The notes beneath the pieces are model-generated. The model saw only the letters and a list, made by a program, of their open reading frames with translations. It was not told the origin of the DNA and did not search any database. Source: Acinetobacter populi (GTDB taxonomy: Bacteria; Pseudomonadota; Gammaproteobacteria; Pseudomonadales; Moraxellaceae). Taken from it: a stretch of DNA of 64,000 nt. The stretch covers positions 372,001 through 436,000 of the forward strand of contig NZ_NEXX01000001.1 of NCBI RefSeq assembly GCF_002174125.1, read 5' to 3'. The position numbers and the translations under genes were made by a program. Positions within the stretch are counted from its first letter, which is position 1. Each line of letters begins with the position of its first letter. Positions 38,081-46,737 of this stretch are shown here, piece by piece.

Positions 38081-38773
38081 ATGAATCTTTTACAAAAATC
38101 ATCTTATGCTTTTGCCATTACAGCACTTGGTCTATCCTCAATGATGACCACTCAAAGTTATGCCGCCGCCGCAACCACACAACAAGCCACCAATAATCTG
38201 GTCAAACAACTCAGCAGCATCCAGAGCCTAACTGCCGATTTTGAACAAAGTACCCGCTTAACACAGGCACGTAATAGCCAGCAACAAAACAAACCGACAC
38301 CTCAACATCTCAATCAAAACTTTAGTGGTGTTATGAAGGTCGCCCGCCCCGGCAAATTCTATTGGGAAACCACCAAACCTGCCAAACAGACCATTGTAAC
38401 CACAGGACAATCGGTATGGATTTATGATCCAGATTTACAACAAGCCGTAAAACAAAGTCTGGATGATCAGGTTGCAAATACCCCAGCTCTACTGTTATCC
38501 GGTAATGCACAGGAAATTATGAATGCCTATACTGTAGGGCAGCCTGATGCCAGTAAAACCTATTACAGTTTAACGCCCAAGAATAAAGAAGGTGCTTTTG
38601 AACGTCTGTTAATTAGTTTTGGTCCAAACAAAGCACCAACCTTAATGATTCTAGAGGACTCAATGGGTCAGACCACAACCATCAAGTTTAAAAATGTAAA
38701 ACTGAATGCACAGATTAGTAATAGTGTATTTAATTTTACCCCACCCAAAGGCACAGATATTATTGAGCAATAA
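38081..38773 (+). CDS. lolA: outer-membrane lipoprotein carrier LolA
   Basis: A 230-residue periplasmic chaperone that carries lipoproteins from LolCDE to LolB. The signal peptide ends near MMTTQSYAAAA (about residue 29). The mature protein opens with the helix NLVKQLSSIQSLTADFEQST, then GVMKVARPGKFYWETTKPAK, SVWIYDPDLQQAVKQSLDD and a C-terminal FTPPKGTDIIEQ, the family pattern of a half-closed beta barrel. An insertion rich in Gln/Asn (RNSQQQNKPTPQHLNQN) follows the first helix. Many lipoproteins in this window (AdeI, AdeK, RsiV-like, GltI, PLD) are its potential cargo types. Confidence 0.93.
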   Translation: MNLLQKSSYAFAITALGLSSMMTTQSYAAAATTQQATNNLVKQLSSIQSLTADFEQSTRLTQARNSQQQNKPTPQHLNQNFSGVMKVARPGKFYWETTKPAKQTIVTTGQSVWIYDPDLQQAVKQSLDDQVANTPALLLSGNAQEIMNAYTVGQPDASKTYYSLTPKNKEGAFERLLISFGPNKAPTLMILEDSMGQTTTIKFKNVKLNAQISNSVFNFTPPKGTDIIEQ

Positions 38774-38803
38774 AACCAGCTAAACATCCATGAATCAATA
38801 CCT

Positions 38804-38844
38804 CGCATTCTTTATCACATTGCAGTTAAAGAATGCGACATTTT
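38804..38844 (+). terminator. probable terminator of lolA
   Basis: Perfect 11-bp arms CGCATTCTTTA (38804-38814) and TAAAGAATGCG (38827-38837) are followed by ACATTTTC. The T run is short, so efficiency is uncertain. It lies between convergent lolA and the HD-GYP gene. Confidence 0.6.
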
Positions 38845-38876
38845 CATATCACAGTTACTTGGTATTCAATTTTCGG

Positions 38877-39530
38877 TTATTGTTCTGAGGTCGGTAAAGC
38901 ATAGTCTTTTTCATAAAAAAGACGAAAAACAGCATCACACACCGTTTGATCGTAGATTTTACCCTGCCCTTTTTTTAATTCACTTAGTGCAAAATCTAGT
39001 CCCAAAGCCTCACGATAAGACCTTTTCGCAGCAATTGCCTCGACCACATCTGCAACGATCAAAATATTGGCTTGGGGCAGTATTTGGTCGCCTTTTAACC
39101 CCTTTGGATAACCACTTCCATCGATACGTTCATGATGCTGGACCACAATTTCTGCCAAAGGAAATTCAAACGGAATATCTTTTAAAAGATCATATGTCAC
39201 TTCAACATGGCTTTTGATTAATTTTTTTTCTTCATGCTCAAGTGTGCCCACTTTATGCAAGACCTGATGTGGAATCGCAATCTTACCAAAATCATGCAAT
39301 AACCCAACATAATACATTTGTCCACAGTCGGATTCTGCCCAACCCATTTCTTCTGCAATTGCCTTGCAGAATAAACCAACCCGATGCTGATGTCCGGCAG
39401 TGTAAACATCCTGCAAGCGATGAACTTTTGACAAAAGCTGAATCAGTGCTTGAGTCATTTCGGATAATTTTTGCTGACATTGATCGACTTCAAGATGACC
39501 AGAACTGTCAGAAACCATGGCATGCTGCAT
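38877..39530 (-). CDS. HD-GYP domain cyclic-di-GMP phosphodiesterase
   Basis: A 217-residue stand-alone HD-GYP domain. Key residues are present: the HD pair H79-D80 in GLLHDFGKIAIP, the H109 region, H132-H133 in VQHHERIDG, and the GYP motif in DGSGYPKGL (137-145). Such domains hydrolyse c-di-GMP to pGpG or GMP and so control biofilm and surface behaviour. There is no attached receiver or PAS sensor, only about 40 N-terminal residues of helix. A regulator might therefore act in trans. It stands alone, convergent with lolA. Confidence 0.88.
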   Translation of the reverse strand: MQHAMVSDSSGHLEVDQCQQKLSEMTQALIQLLSKVHRLQDVYTAGHQHRVGLFCKAIAEEMGWAESDCGQMYYVGLLHDFGKIAIPHQVLHKVGTLEHEEKKLIKSHVEVTYDLLKDIPFEFPLAEIVVQHHERIDGSGYPKGLKGDQILPQANILIVADVVEAIAAKRSYREALGLDFALSELKKGQGKIYDQTVCDAVFRLFYEKDYALPTSEQ

Positions 39531-39701
39531 CGATAAATTAGCTTCTAAACATAAAAAATTAAAATATCGATAAATAAAAACATGTTAATGCTTTAAACAC
39601 AAGCCTAAACTATTTGGAATAAGACATAATCCCATCACACGCTAAAAATTTAATCAGATAGATTCAAGTATCATCAAATCCTTAAGCTTGATGGGACTGC
39701 A

Positions 39702-40493
39702 TCACTTCACTTGCGTTTTACGAATCATTTTATATAACAGTTTTGGGGAAAGCCGAGAAACCAATACACCCAATTTTTCTTTACTGCCACCGACCACGAT
39801 ATATTCTTGTTTTGCTGTCAAAGCATGTACCACTTGCCGGGCAAAATCTTCAGCGCTTAAACCATTTTCTGTTGCTTCATCCTCATGACCTTGTGGTTGT
39901 CCTGCGCCATTGAGTGCATTTTTCGCCACATCCGTTTGTACAAAACCCGGAAAAATCACAGATACGTTAATCCCCTGATCTGCATATTCGGCACGACAAC
40001 TATTAGCCCAAATATGAATTGCCGCTTTGGCCGCAGAATAACTGGCACGATATTGTGTACCCAATAAACCTGCCACACTCGAGACAAACGCAAGCTGTCC
40101 GGATTTTTGCTGTACAAAATAAGGTAATACCTGTTTACTCAGATTGACCTGAGCAAAATAATCGACTTCCATGATTTTTCGTTCCGTGTCCATGCTTGTA
40201 TCAGCAATTAATGCACGCTGGCTCAAACCAGCATTATTAATTAGCACATCTACAGTCGTAAATTTTGCAAAGACGGCTTTGACAGTTTGGTCCACCTGTT
40301 CGAAATCGGTAATGTCCAGTGCAATGCAATGATGCTGGTCTGGATTAGACAATTTTGCCCGTACCGCCTCAAGCTGATCCAAACGTCTGGCAGTTAAAAT
40401 GACTGTTGCGCCCTGTGCTGCAAAAACCTGTGCCAAAGCTGCACCAATTCCAGAACTTGCACCTGTGATCCATACTGTTTGCTTTTTCGACAT
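39702..40493 (-). CDS. short-chain dehydrogenase/reductase (SDR)
   Basis: A 263-residue classical SDR. The NAD(P)-binding TGASSGIG is at residues 10-17, with the structural NNAG near 88, the catalytic serine in FVSSVAGLLG, and the YxxxK pair in YSAAKAAIH. The shape ITGASSGIGAALAQVFAAQG plus ARRLDQLEAVR after strand 2 suggests NADP preference. Patterns are close to DHRS7-like bacterial SDRs. The substrate is unknown. The unknown 221-residue gene ends 28 bases upstream on the same strand, so the two may form an operon. Confidence 0.9.
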   Translation of the reverse strand: MSKKQTVWITGASSGIGAALAQVFAAQGATVILTARRLDQLEAVRAKLSNPDQHHCIALDITDFEQVDQTVKAVFAKFTTVDVLINNAGLSQRALIADTSMDTERKIMEVDYFAQVNLSKQVLPYFVQQKSGQLAFVSSVAGLLGTQYRASYSAAKAAIHIWANSCRAEYADQGINVSVIFPGFVQTDVAKNALNGAGQPQGHEDEATENGLSAEDFARQVVHALTAKQEYIVVGGSKEKLGVLVSRLSPKLLYKMIRKTQVK

Positions 40494-40521
40494 CCTTATT
40501 TTCCTTTATTCATAACATTAT

Positions 40522-41187
40522 TTACTGGATAAAACCATTGAAGTGTCTGGCGTATTGTTGTGCTTGAGAAAGCGATAAATGTCTAGCAACTTTTTCAATG
40601 CGCTTATAACCTAGGTTAGTCACCAAATTGATTATCCTGGTCAGGGTTTTATCGACCACATAATTAAACTTTAATATGGTTTTCGGGGTACGGATATGGG
40701 CTGTTACTCCGGTATCAATGACCTCGATCAAATCATCAAACACTGGCACAACAGCCAGCGAATCATTTTGCATTAATCTCTCATAATTCTGCTGCACTCT
40801 GCTGGCAAGCGTCGGAGATAGTGCATATTGTAAATAAATCTGCTGCGGATCATCACAATCAAACTGATCCAAAATATAGTTTGCCACAGGTTGTAAACGT
40901 ATATTACTGAACAATGAAATCGACCAAGGCATATATTTCTGTAAGTGTGTATCAATCTGACCTAAGACTTTGGCTGTTTCCTGTGCCTGTACATCATCAG
41001 TATTTTCTTGAGATTTTGCCAACGCCCCAAATGCCTGATCCAGCACTTCACAGGTTAACTCGGTAAATACCTCACCAAGTGGTTTTGCCAATGGTGTTTT
41101 CTCACCACGATTGAGTGCCTGCGTGATCTGTTGTAACTTTTGATAGGTGTCTTGATTGACTGGTATTTTTACAAATCGTATGGCCAT
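40522..41187 (-). CDS. conserved hypothetical protein, no family recognised
   Basis: A 221-residue soluble protein that I do not recognise. It is helical and charged, without signal peptide, membrane span or cysteine motif. It opens MAIRFVKIPVNQDTYQKLQQ and has an internal PWSISLFSNIRLQPVANYIL and the C-terminal basic helix KRIEKVARHLSLSQAQQYAR. Codon use looks like that of its neighbours, so it is probably a native gene. It precedes the SDR gene by 28 bases and is divergent from valS. Confidence 0.75.
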   Translation of the reverse strand: MAIRFVKIPVNQDTYQKLQQITQALNRGEKTPLAKPLGEVFTELTCEVLDQAFGALAKSQENTDDVQAQETAKVLGQIDTHLQKYMPWSISLFSNIRLQPVANYILDQFDCDDPQQIYLQYALSPTLASRVQQNYERLMQNDSLAVVPVFDDLIEVIDTGVTAHIRTPKTILKFNYVVDKTLTRIINLVTNLGYKRIEKVARHLSLSQAQQYARHFNGFIQ

Positions 41188-41342
41188 GTCATTCCCTCAA
41201 CAGGCTTTCTCTTTATTCATTCAATTTATACTAACAAAAACCGATCATCGACCCAATGTTTATTTCGTGCTTTGAATAGGGCGACTGAACAACTATTTTT
41301 TTGCTACAATAGATGAAATTTTTTTAATACTTTTTAGTTCAT

Positions 41343-44288
41343 ATGTCTGACACCAATAGCACAAATCAGCACACTTCCGCTGCAAACCAAACTGCTGAAA
41401 ACCAGTCTGCCGAAAATATTGCCACTACTTATGATCCCTCTCTCATCGAGAACAAATGGTATCAAGTGTGGGAAGAAAACGGCTATTTCAAACCATCTGG
41501 TGAAGGTGAATCATTTTGTATCATGATTCCGCCACCGAATGTTACTGGTAGCCTGCATATGGGACATGGCTTTAACAATGCCATCATGGATGCCTTGACA
41601 CGTTATAACCGTATGAATGGCAAAAACACCCTGTGGCAGCCAGGTACCGACCATGCTGGGATTGCCACCCAAATGGTGGTAGAACGCCAGCTTGGTGCGC
41701 AAGGTATTAGCCGTCATGATCTTGGACGAGAAAAATTCATTGAAAAAGTCTGGGAATGGAAAGAACAATCCGGTGGTAATATTACCCGTCAAATCCGTCG
41801 TTTAGGTTCTTCGGTAGACTGGTCACGTGAACGCTTTACCATGGATGAAGGTCTATCCAATGCAGTTAAAGAAGTCTTTGTCAAACTGCATGAAGAAGGA
41901 CTGATTTATCGTGGTAAACGTCTGGTGAACTGGGATCCAAAACTGCATACTGCCCTGTCTGATCTGGAAGTAGAAAGCAATGAAGAACAAGGTTCTTTAT
42001 GGCATTTTAAATATTTCTTTGCCGACGAAAATTTAAAAACTGCCGACGGTAAAAATTATCTGGTGGTTGCCACCACACGTCCGGAAACGTTATTAGGTGA
42101 TACAGCAGTTGCAGTACATCCTTCCGACTCACGCTATAAGCACCTGATTGGTCAAAATATTCGTTTGCCGATTACCGATCGTATTGTACCGATTGTTGCC
42201 GATGACTATGTAGAAAAAGACTTTGGGACAGGCTGTGTCAAAATTACCCCTGCGCATGACTTTAACGATTATGAATTAGGTAAACGCCACAATCTGCCTT
42301 TAATCAATATCTTTAATAAAAATGCCGAAATTCTCGGTGAATTTGACTGGATGGAAAAAGCAGGTGAACCTATCAGTAAGACACTGGTTGCACCTGAAGA
42401 TTATGTCGGTTTAGAGCGTTATGACGCCCGTAAAAAACTGGTGAGTGAGGCAGAAGCTGAAGGCTGGCTGGAAAAAATCGATCCATATACCCTCAAAGCG
42501 CCACGTGGTGACCGTTCCGGTGTGATCGTAGAACCCTTATTAACAGATCAATGGTATGTCAAAATTGCACCACTGGCACAACCTGCCATTGAAGCCGTGA
42601 AAGATGGTCGTATCAAATTTGTGCCTGAACAATATACCAATATGTATATGGCATGGATGAACAATATTCAGGACTGGTGTATCTCCCGTCAATTGTGGTG
42701 GGGTCATCGTATTCCAGCATGGTATGACGAAAATGGTGCGGTGTATGTTGGTCGTGACGAAGCCGAAGTTCGTCAAAAGTACAATTTGGCGGCAGATTAT
42801 TATATCTACCAAGATGAAGATGTACTGGATACTTGGTTCTCCTCTGGTCTGTGGACATTCTCTACACTAGGCTGGACTGGTGATGCCAAGAAAGATGCGG
42901 AAAACTATTTCCTGAAAACCTTCCATCCGACTGATGTATTGGTCACCGGTTTTGACATTATTTTCTTCTGGGTGGCGCGCATGATCATGCTCACCATGCA
43001 CTTTATGAAAAATGAAGATGGCACACCACAAGTACCGTTTAAAACTGTCTATGTGCATGGTCTGGTACGTGATAGTGAAGGTCAGAAAATGTCCAAATCC
43101 AAAGGCAACGTGCTTGATCCATTGGATTTGATCGACAGTATTGATCTGGAAAGTCTGGTCGCCAAACGTACTACGGGTTTGATGAATCCAAAACAGGCAG
43201 CAAAAATTGAAAAAGCCACCCGTAAAGAATTCCCGGATGGTATCAATGCCTATGGTACAGATGCTGTGCGCTTTACTTTCTGTGCGCTGGCCAATACTGG
43301 TCGTGACATCAAATTCGATCTAAAACGGGTTGAAGGTTACCGTAACTTTGCCAATAAAATCTGGAATGCAACCCGTTTTGTGCTGATGAATGTCGAAGGT
43401 CAGACAGTTGGTCAAACTGCTCGTCCTGATCTTTGGGAATTACCGGAGCAATGGATTGTCAGTCGCTTACAAAAAGCTGAACAAGCAGTACAGCAAGGTT
43501 TTGCTACCTATCGACTGGATCTGGTGGCACAAACCATTTATGACTTTATCTGGAATGAATATTGCGACTGGTATGTCGAACTAACAAAACCAGTTTTAAA
43601 TGATGCCAGTGTTTCTGATGAACGTAAGGCCGAAGTGCGTCGTGTATTACTCAGTGTGATGGAAACGGCTTTACGTCTGGCGCATCCGTTGATGCCATTC
43701 CTGACCGAAGAAATCTGGCAAACCCTTGCACCGATGATTGGTAAAGGTGGTGACACGATTATGCTGGCACCTTACCCAGTTGCCGAACAAGATAAAATCA
43801 GTGAACAAGCCGAAGCAGATATGCAATGGTTACAAGGTTTGATTGGTGCGGTGCGTAATATTCGTGGTGAAATGGGTCTAGGGAATGCGCGTTTACTGCC
43901 TGTGCTGCTGCAAAATATTTCTGAGGCAGAACGTACGCAGATTGAACGCATTGAACCATTGTTTAAAGCCTTGGCAAAAGTAGAAAACATCACCTTCTTG
44001 GCAAATGGCGAAGAACCACCTCTTTCTTCCTCCTCCGTGGTTGGTCATGCATCCGTCTTTGTTCCAATGAAAGGTTTGATTGATCCAAAAGCAGAACTGA
44101 GCCGCTTACAAAAAGATCTGGATAAAATCCAGAAACAGCATGATCAAATCGCAACTAAACTAAGTAATGAAGGTTTTGTTGCCAAAGCCCCTGCTGCCGT
44201 GGTTGAAGGTGAAAAAGCCAAACTGGCTGAATTTGCAGATCAATTGACAAAAATTAAGACGAATATGGAGCAGATTGCGAACTTGTAA
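41343..44288 (+). CDS. valS: valyl-tRNA synthetase
   Basis: A 981-residue class I synthetase. The HIGH-type motif lies in [15 protein letters not shown] (about residues 62-76), the editing (CP1) domain in the middle, and KMSKS at about 582-586 ([15 protein letters not shown]). The C-terminal coiled coil (about 915-981) that clamps tRNA-Val is complete. An N-terminal extension of about 30 residues is Ser/Thr/Asn/Gln-rich. Its last 204 bases occur again at 44847-45050, beyond a toxin-antitoxin pair, and a hairpin follows the stop here. A -10-like TACAAT at 41305 is the only promoter element I can point to. Confidence 0.97.
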   Translation: MSDTNSTNQHTSAANQTAENQSAENIATTYDPSLIENKWYQVWEENGYFKPSGEGESFCIMIPPPNVTGSLHMGHGFNNAIMDALTRYNRMNGKNTLWQPGTDHAGIATQMVVERQLGAQGISRHDLGREKFIEKVWEWKEQSGGNITRQIRRLGSSVDWSRERFTMDEGLSNAVKEVFVKLHEEGLIYRGKRLVNWDPKLHTALSDLEVESNEEQGSLWHFKYFFADENLKTADGKNYLVVATTRPETLLGDTAVAVHPSDSRYKHLIGQNIRLPITDRIVPIVADDYVEKDFGTGCVKITPAHDFNDYELGKRHNLPLINIFNKNAEILGEFDWMEKAGEPISKTLVAPEDYVGLERYDARKKLVSEAEAEGWLEKIDPYTLKAPRGDRSGVIVEPLLTDQWYVKIAPLAQPAIEAVKDGRIKFVPEQYTNMYMAWMNNIQDWCISRQLWWGHRIPAWYDENGAVYVGRDEAEVRQKYNLAADYYIYQDEDVLDTWFSSGLWTFSTLGWTGDAKKDAENYFLKTFHPTDVLVTGFDIIFFWVARMIMLTMHFMKNEDGTPQVPFKTVYVHGLVRDSEGQKMSKSKGNVLDPLDLIDSIDLESLVAKRTTGLMNPKQAAKIEKATRKEFPDGINAYGTDAVRFTFCALANTGRDIKFDLKRVEGYRNFANKIWNATRFVLMNVEGQTVGQTARPDLWELPEQWIVSRLQKAEQAVQQGFATYRLDLVAQTIYDFIWNEYCDWYVELTKPVLNDASVSDERKAEVRRVLLSVMETALRLAHPLMPFLTEEIWQTLAPMIGKGGDTIMLAPYPVAEQDKISEQAEADMQWLQGLIGAVRNIRGEMGLGNARLLPVLLQNISEAERTQIERIEPLFKALAKVENITFLANGEEPPLSSSSVVGHASVFVPMKGLIDPKAELSRLQKDLDKIQKQHDQIATKLSNEGFVAKAPAAVVEGEKAKLAEFADQLTKIKTNMEQIANL
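44085..44288 (+). repeat. direct repeat copy 1: 3' end of valS
   Basis: The last 204 bases of intact valS. By my count 15 of 204 positions differ from copy 2 (about 93% identity), with no gaps, and both end at the stop codon. The differences are concentrated at the two ends, and the middle 50 or so bases around GAAGGTTTTGTTGCC are identical. Confidence 0.9.
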
Positions 44289-44312
44289 TCTATCGCAATT
44301 CATTATATAACA

Positions 44313-44338
44313 AGCCTAGGACAACAATGTTCTAGGCT
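44313..44338 (+). terminator. hairpin after valS, before the toxin-antitoxin pair
   Basis: AGCCTAGGACA (44313-44323) pairs with TGTTCTAGGCT (44328-44338) through one G-U pair around ACAA. GTATTTTAGG follows, so the T run is weak. It may attenuate read-through from valS into the antitoxin gene, whose AGGAG site follows closely. Confidence 0.6.
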
Positions 44339-44355
44339 GTATTTTAGGAGTTCTC

Positions 44356-44541
44356 ATGTCAGATTTAAGTATTAAACAGCGAGTCTTACTAACGATAGAA
44401 AAACTACCTGAAAATGTAGATATCGAAAGCATGATGTATGAGCTTTATGTTTTAGAAAATATCCAAAAAGGACAAAATGATATTCAAAATCATCAAATCA
44501 TCACTGTAGATCAGCTATTACAGGATATCGAATCATGGTAA
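44356..44541 (+). CDS. antitoxin of a RelE/ParE-type pair
   Basis: A 61-residue acidic small protein (MSDLSIKQRVLLTIEKLPEN, ending IITVDQLLQDIESW). I do not recognise a DNA-binding fold with certainty, but the size, position directly before a ParE-like toxin and helical C-terminus rich in acids fit an antitoxin. AGGAG lies six bases before the ATG. It lies between the two copies of the valS tail and therefore probably came with the insertion. Confidence 0.7.
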   Translation: MSDLSIKQRVLLTIEKLPENVDIESMMYELYVLENIQKGQNDIQNHQIITVDQLLQDIESW

Positions 44542-44547
44542 TTTTTT

Positions 44548-44844
44548 ATGGTAGTTTGGACTGAACACGCACGAATGCAACTGCGAGATATCCATAATTA
44601 TATTGCTAAAGACTCGCCGCTTTATGCCAAACGAACTGTACTTGATATCACTCAAAAAACTAAAATTTTAGAGAAGTTTTTAAAAATTGGAAAAATCACA
44701 CCAGAAACGGACCAAGAACATATTCGTGAACTTTCTATCCATAGTTACCGAATCATCTATCAAATTGAAAAGAATGATATTTATATTTTAGCGATTGTGC
44801 ATAAGCGACAAATATTAGAACAAACTCAATTTCAATTAGATTGA
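44548..44844 (+). CDS. RelE/ParE-family toxin
   Basis: A 98-residue type II toxin. The ParE/RelE fold pattern is visible: VVWTEHARMQLRDIHNYIAK (first strand and helix), the helix RTVLDITQKTKILEKFLKIG, then IRELSIHSYRIIYQIEKNDI and ILAIVHKRQIL at the end, the standard Arg/Tyr-containing strands. RelE cleaves mRNA at the ribosome and ParE acts on gyrase. Which applies here is not decidable by eye. It starts six bases after the antitoxin stop. Its stop codon lies three bases before the second valS tail copy. Confidence 0.85.
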   Translation: MVVWTEHARMQLRDIHNYIAKDSPLYAKRTVLDITQKTKILEKFLKIGKITPETDQEHIRELSIHSYRIIYQIEKNDIYILAIVHKRQILEQTQFQLD

Positions 44845-44846
44845 TT

Positions 44847-45050
44847 CCCAAAGCAGAACTGGGCCGCTTGCAAAAAGATCTGAATAAAATCCAGAAACAG
44901 CATGATCAAATCACAACTAAACTAAGTAATGAAGGTTTTGTTGCCAAAGCCCCTGCTGCCGTGGTTGAAGGTAAAAAAGCTAAACTGGCTGAATTTGCAG
45001 ATCAATTGGCAAAAATTAAGGCGAATATGGAGCAGATTGCTGCGCTTTAA
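44847..45050 (+). pseudogene. second copy of the valS 3' end (direct repeat copy 2)
   Basis: A 68-codon open stretch matching the ValS C-terminal coiled coil, including [20 protein letters not shown] (one substitution relative to ValS), and ending QIAAL where valS ends QIANL. There is no ATG start or ribosome binding site, and a TTG overlapping the toxin stop is the only candidate, so I treat it as a gene fragment. It is followed by the strong terminator at 45081, which looks like the original end of valS. The reading frame is uninterrupted, so the copy is recent or constrained. Confidence 0.88.
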
Positions 45051-45080
45051 GTCATTGTAATAGATTTAAAGAAGCAACTA

Positions 45081-45111
45081 AAATCCCCTTAAAAAGTTAA
45101 GGGGATTTTTT
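45081..45111 (+). terminator. strong intrinsic terminator, probably the original valS terminator
   Basis: Perfect 12-bp arms AAATCCCCTTAA (45081-45092) and TTAAGGGGATTT (45097-45108) enclose AAAG, with T to 45111. It follows copy 2 of the valS tail by 30 bases. Confidence 0.93.
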
Positions 45112-45226
45112 AATTTTAAACATCAATTTTCTTATTTCCATCTAATTTATTGACTTCAAATAAGCTTAAATAAAAACATAACATTAAATTTTTTGCTAAT
45201 ATTCTATTTAGGCAACAACAAAGAAT

Positions 45227-46387
45227 ATGACAACAATGACGGATCATTTACGAGAACGATTTGAAAATTTAGAGTTAAATGCAGGCTTGGGTAAGGTAAG
45301 TGCATTTCTTTCTGTTTCTATTGGTTTATTGTGTATTTTTGGCGCTCTTTGTTTTTTATTTCCCAGTGTTTTAACAACCCCTGAACTTCGACCTTTATAT
45401 AGCAAATATTACAATATTTTTTATTATAGTCTAATTTTTGGAATTTTGATGAGTGCCGGCTTTGGTGCATTTAGTGCCATTATTCGACAAAATCGCTTTG
45501 GTTTTTATGGCCTATGCTTCGCTGTGATTGCCGCAGTATTAGGTTGTGGATTAATCAAAGCACCAACCCTCCCGACCTTGCCGTTTTATGCAGGCTTTGA
45601 CTATTTCGTATTGACCTTATTCATTTTGGCACTGGTCTTTATTCCACTTGAAGGTTTTTTCGCAAAGAATCCCAAACAAAAAATATTACGTGTTGGCTGG
45701 ATTACTGATATGAAATATTTCATGTTTAGCCACATTGGGTTGCAGTTATTTACCTTTTTGACAGTAATGCCGATTCAATACTGGATTACGCATTTACCGA
45801 GTAATCCAATTTCACCGATCATTCAGGTACAGCCGTTATGGTTACAATTTATCGAATTATTGATCGTCGTAGATTTCACTACCTATTGGCTGCATCGTGC
45901 CATGCATGAAGTCCCATTCTTATGGCGTTTTCATGCGATTCACCATTCTACCGAACAAATGGACTGGCTCGCATCGTCACGTTTACATATCGTTGAAATA
46001 TTACTCACCAGATTTATAGCCACTTTACCCATTTTTTTATTAGGTTTTCATACGTCTGCGGTATTTGCCTATCTAGTGTTTATTTCATTTCATGCGATTT
46101 TTATTCATTCCAATGTGCGCTTTCGTTTTCCTTATTTACGCTGGATTATCGCTACACCTGAATTTCACCATTGGCACCACTCTTCGGAAAAACCTGCAAT
46201 TGATAAGAATTATGCAGCGTTCATTCCATTATATGATGTGATTTTTAAAAGTATGTATATACCAAATCATTTGGCAAGTGTTTACGGTACTGTAGGTTAT
46301 AAAATTCCAAATAGTTTTGTGAAACAATTTACATGGCCATTCAAGAAATATATCAAGAAATGGAAAAATCGAAATAACAGAACATAG
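45227..46387 (+). CDS. sterol desaturase / fatty acid hydroxylase family protein
   Basis: A 386-residue integral membrane di-iron hydroxylase. The eight-histidine pattern is complete: HRAMH (about residue 223), HAIHH (about 237) and HHWHH (about 310), with NYAAFIPLYDVIF after the last. Around seven hydrophobic segments surround them. The long N-terminal membrane part (about residues 25-150) exceeds a minimal family member. Bacterial relatives hydroxylate or desaturate fatty acyl chains, carotenoids or ether lipids, and the substrate here is unknown. It is preceded by AACAAAGA with no strong Shine-Dalgarno and starts MTTMTDHLRERF. Confidence 0.85.
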   Translation: MTTMTDHLRERFENLELNAGLGKVSAFLSVSIGLLCIFGALCFLFPSVLTTPELRPLYSKYYNIFYYSLIFGILMSAGFGAFSAIIRQNRFGFYGLCFAVIAAVLGCGLIKAPTLPTLPFYAGFDYFVLTLFILALVFIPLEGFFAKNPKQKILRVGWITDMKYFMFSHIGLQLFTFLTVMPIQYWITHLPSNPISPIIQVQPLWLQFIELLIVVDFTTYWLHRAMHEVPFLWRFHAIHHSTEQMDWLASSRLHIVEILLTRFIATLPIFLLGFHTSAVFAYLVFISFHAIFIHSNVRFRFPYLRWIIATPEFHHWHHSSEKPAIDKNYAAFIPLYDVIFKSMYIPNHLASVYGTVGYKIPNSFVKQFTWPFKKYIKKWKNRNNRT

Positions 46388-46737
46388 CAATTCCGATTCA
46401 ATCATCAACATATAAACTATAGGCTATACACACTATTCAAGCCTGCTTATTAAAAGCAAAATTATGAATATCGGGATCATCTCGATCAAATCAAAGATTA
46501 TGAATGAATTCTTATTTAACGTAACTTCATTGATTACGATAAGAAATAAAATCAGATTTTGTTGGTATTCTGTTTATAACAACGTTATCAGAAAAATATG
46601 CGATAAAATGACTTAAACAGTCCAAAACATCATAAGTGAAAATTATCCTTGGCATTGTAACTGCACCAATACAGCTTGGTGCGCGATCGCCATTTAAAGA
46701 GATAAAAGTCATATTTTCATAACCGGAGCAGAACAAA
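46388..46737. other. intergenic region ahead of the UvrA-like gene
   Basis: A 350-base AT-rich gap ending in ACCGGAGCAGAACAAA, with GGAG as the ribosome binding site. No terminator, operator or RNA gene is apparent. Confidence 0.6.
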
